Source: Zygnema cylindricum (Eukaryota; Streptophyta; Zygnematophyceae; Zygnematales; Zygnemataceae). From it: a stretch of 64,000 nt of DNA. Location of the stretch: contig JBBHKE010002523.1 in the NCBI GenBank assembly GCA_037447655.1, forward strand, positions 124,001 to 188,000, read 5' to 3'. Under the pieces are notes generated by a model. It saw nothing but the letters and a program-made list of their open reading frames with translations, did not search any database and was not told the origin of the DNA. This document shows positions 63,190 to 64,000 of this stretch, one piece after another. Position 1 is the stretch's first letter; each line of letters opens with the position of its first letter. Position numbers and translations under genes: made by a program.

Positions 63190-64000
63190 CTCAGTTGTTT
63201 TTTGAAAAATTTCAGTCTCAGCAAATTAGAAAGACATCCGAAATTGTGGGCTGAAGTATTAAATTGTGTAGTTTATATCAAAAATAGGATAGGTTCAAGA
63301 TCGGTAGAATCTACTCCTTACGAGATTTGGATGGGTAGAAAACCGGATGTCAGTTATTTCAAAGTCTTTGGAAGTAAATGCTTTATTATGGATACGTCTA
63401 CTGATAGATGGAAAATGGAACCTAAGGGATTGCCAAACATTTTTTTAGGATATGATGATCACTCTAGAGGTTATAGAGTCTTTGTTTCTAAGAGGCAGAG
63501 AATTATTGTAGCAAGGAACATTGTTTTCAAAGATGAACTAGACTCGATAGACTTAATTAAAATGACAGAACAGCAGAAGCAACAAAGATGGATATGGCTA
63601 ATACCAAAGAGGATGATGTTCGGTACTCAGGTGTTTTGCACTCAGATGAGTTGTGGCATAAAAGATTAGGCCATGTAAACTATAATGGTTTGAGGAAAAT
63701 GGTCCTTGCAGAAAAAATAGAGGGTGTAGCAATCACAGATGGGCCGGTCAAAACTTGTGATAGTTGTGCTTCAGGCAAAATCCACACATTGCCATTTCCT
63801 AAAGAGTCTAAGCATCGGTCAATGAAACTGTTGCAACAAATTCATTCAGACCTTTTTGGTCCTGTGAAGGTTCCATCGGCCAGGGTGATGAAATATATGG
63901 TCACCTTCACAGATGATTTCTCTAGGATTACAAATTTTTACTTCATGAAGGAGAAGAGTGAAGTGTTTGGTCACTTCAAACACTATAAAGCATGGGTTGA
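63190..64000 (+). pseudogene. Scrambled S element: LTR start, integrase end, then GAG-pre-integrase
   Basis: About 40 bp of S LTR start (TTGAAAAATTTCAGTCTCAG at 63202) is fused to the integrase C-terminal half (LWAEVLNCVVYIKNRIGSRS to GYDDHSRGYRVFVSKRQ, then MTEQQKQQ at 63585). The sequence then jumps back to the GAG-pre-integrase domain (MDMANTKEDDVRYSGVL; LWHKRLGHVNYNGLRKMV; CDSCASGKIHTLPFP) and into the integrase core (MKYMVTFTDDFSRIT) at the window edge. The domain order is therefore wrong, showing a duplication or internal rearrangement. Confidence 0.85.

Overview
This window is a retrotransposon graveyard from a eukaryotic nuclear genome. I see no intact host gene, rRNA, CRISPR array or bacterial-type operon. 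Almost every protein-like stretch is Ty1/copia (Gag, zinc knuckle, protease, GAG-pre-integrase, integrase, reverse transcriptase, RNase H, in copia order). The host is probably a plant or green-lineage alga, but this is inference. The supports are the copia Gag type, a primer-binding site that, from memory, matches the anticodon arm of plant initiator tRNA-Met over about 15 nt, and one decayed intron-bearing gene with a CT-rich leader before its ATG. I cannot name the species.

I separate four LTR families: F1 (elements A, B and older copies; LTR about 0.9-1.3 kb), F2 (a Gag-only element), F3 (702-bp LTR) and S (about 740-bp LTR, Gag begins MSTSTT; S2 is a diverged relative with 1.1-1.3-kb LTRs). 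Layout: 1-1.6 kb, broken F1 and S pol pieces; 2.1-6.7 kb, the F2 element with a novel basic ORF where pol should be; 6.7-11.7 kb, S and F1b LTRs and fragments; 11.7-21.7 kb, a minus-strand tandem dimer of S sharing a central LTR; 21.7-25.6 kb, a 5'-truncated plus-strand S copy; 25.9-27.3 kb, a polypyrimidine satellite; 28.3-33.8 kb, a 101-bp tandem repeat and an S2 element; 33.8-37.8 kb, an old F1 copy; 38.2-44.6 kb, element B (F1, minus), nearly intact with target duplication AAGTA; 44.6-50 kb, a tRNA-like sequence, a dispersed repeat X, a solo LTR nested in an older LTR, and a decayed host-like gene; 51-63.1 kb, a three-level nest of repeat X, an internally inverted F3 element (duplication GAAAA) and element A (F1, plus, duplication AATAC); 63.2-64 kb, a scrambled S fragment.

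The most interesting common design is that in all four families the gag reading frame appears to open inside the 5' LTR and run straight through the primer-binding site, which is itself translated as Gln-Val-Met-Gly. That primer site is complementary to the anticodon arm, not the 3' end, of initiator tRNA-Met (half-tRNA priming, known from Drosophila copia and yeast Ty5). F1 LTRs also carry a tRNA-like module in antisense orientation, and S LTRs carry tandem copies of a sequence matching the pol III A box.
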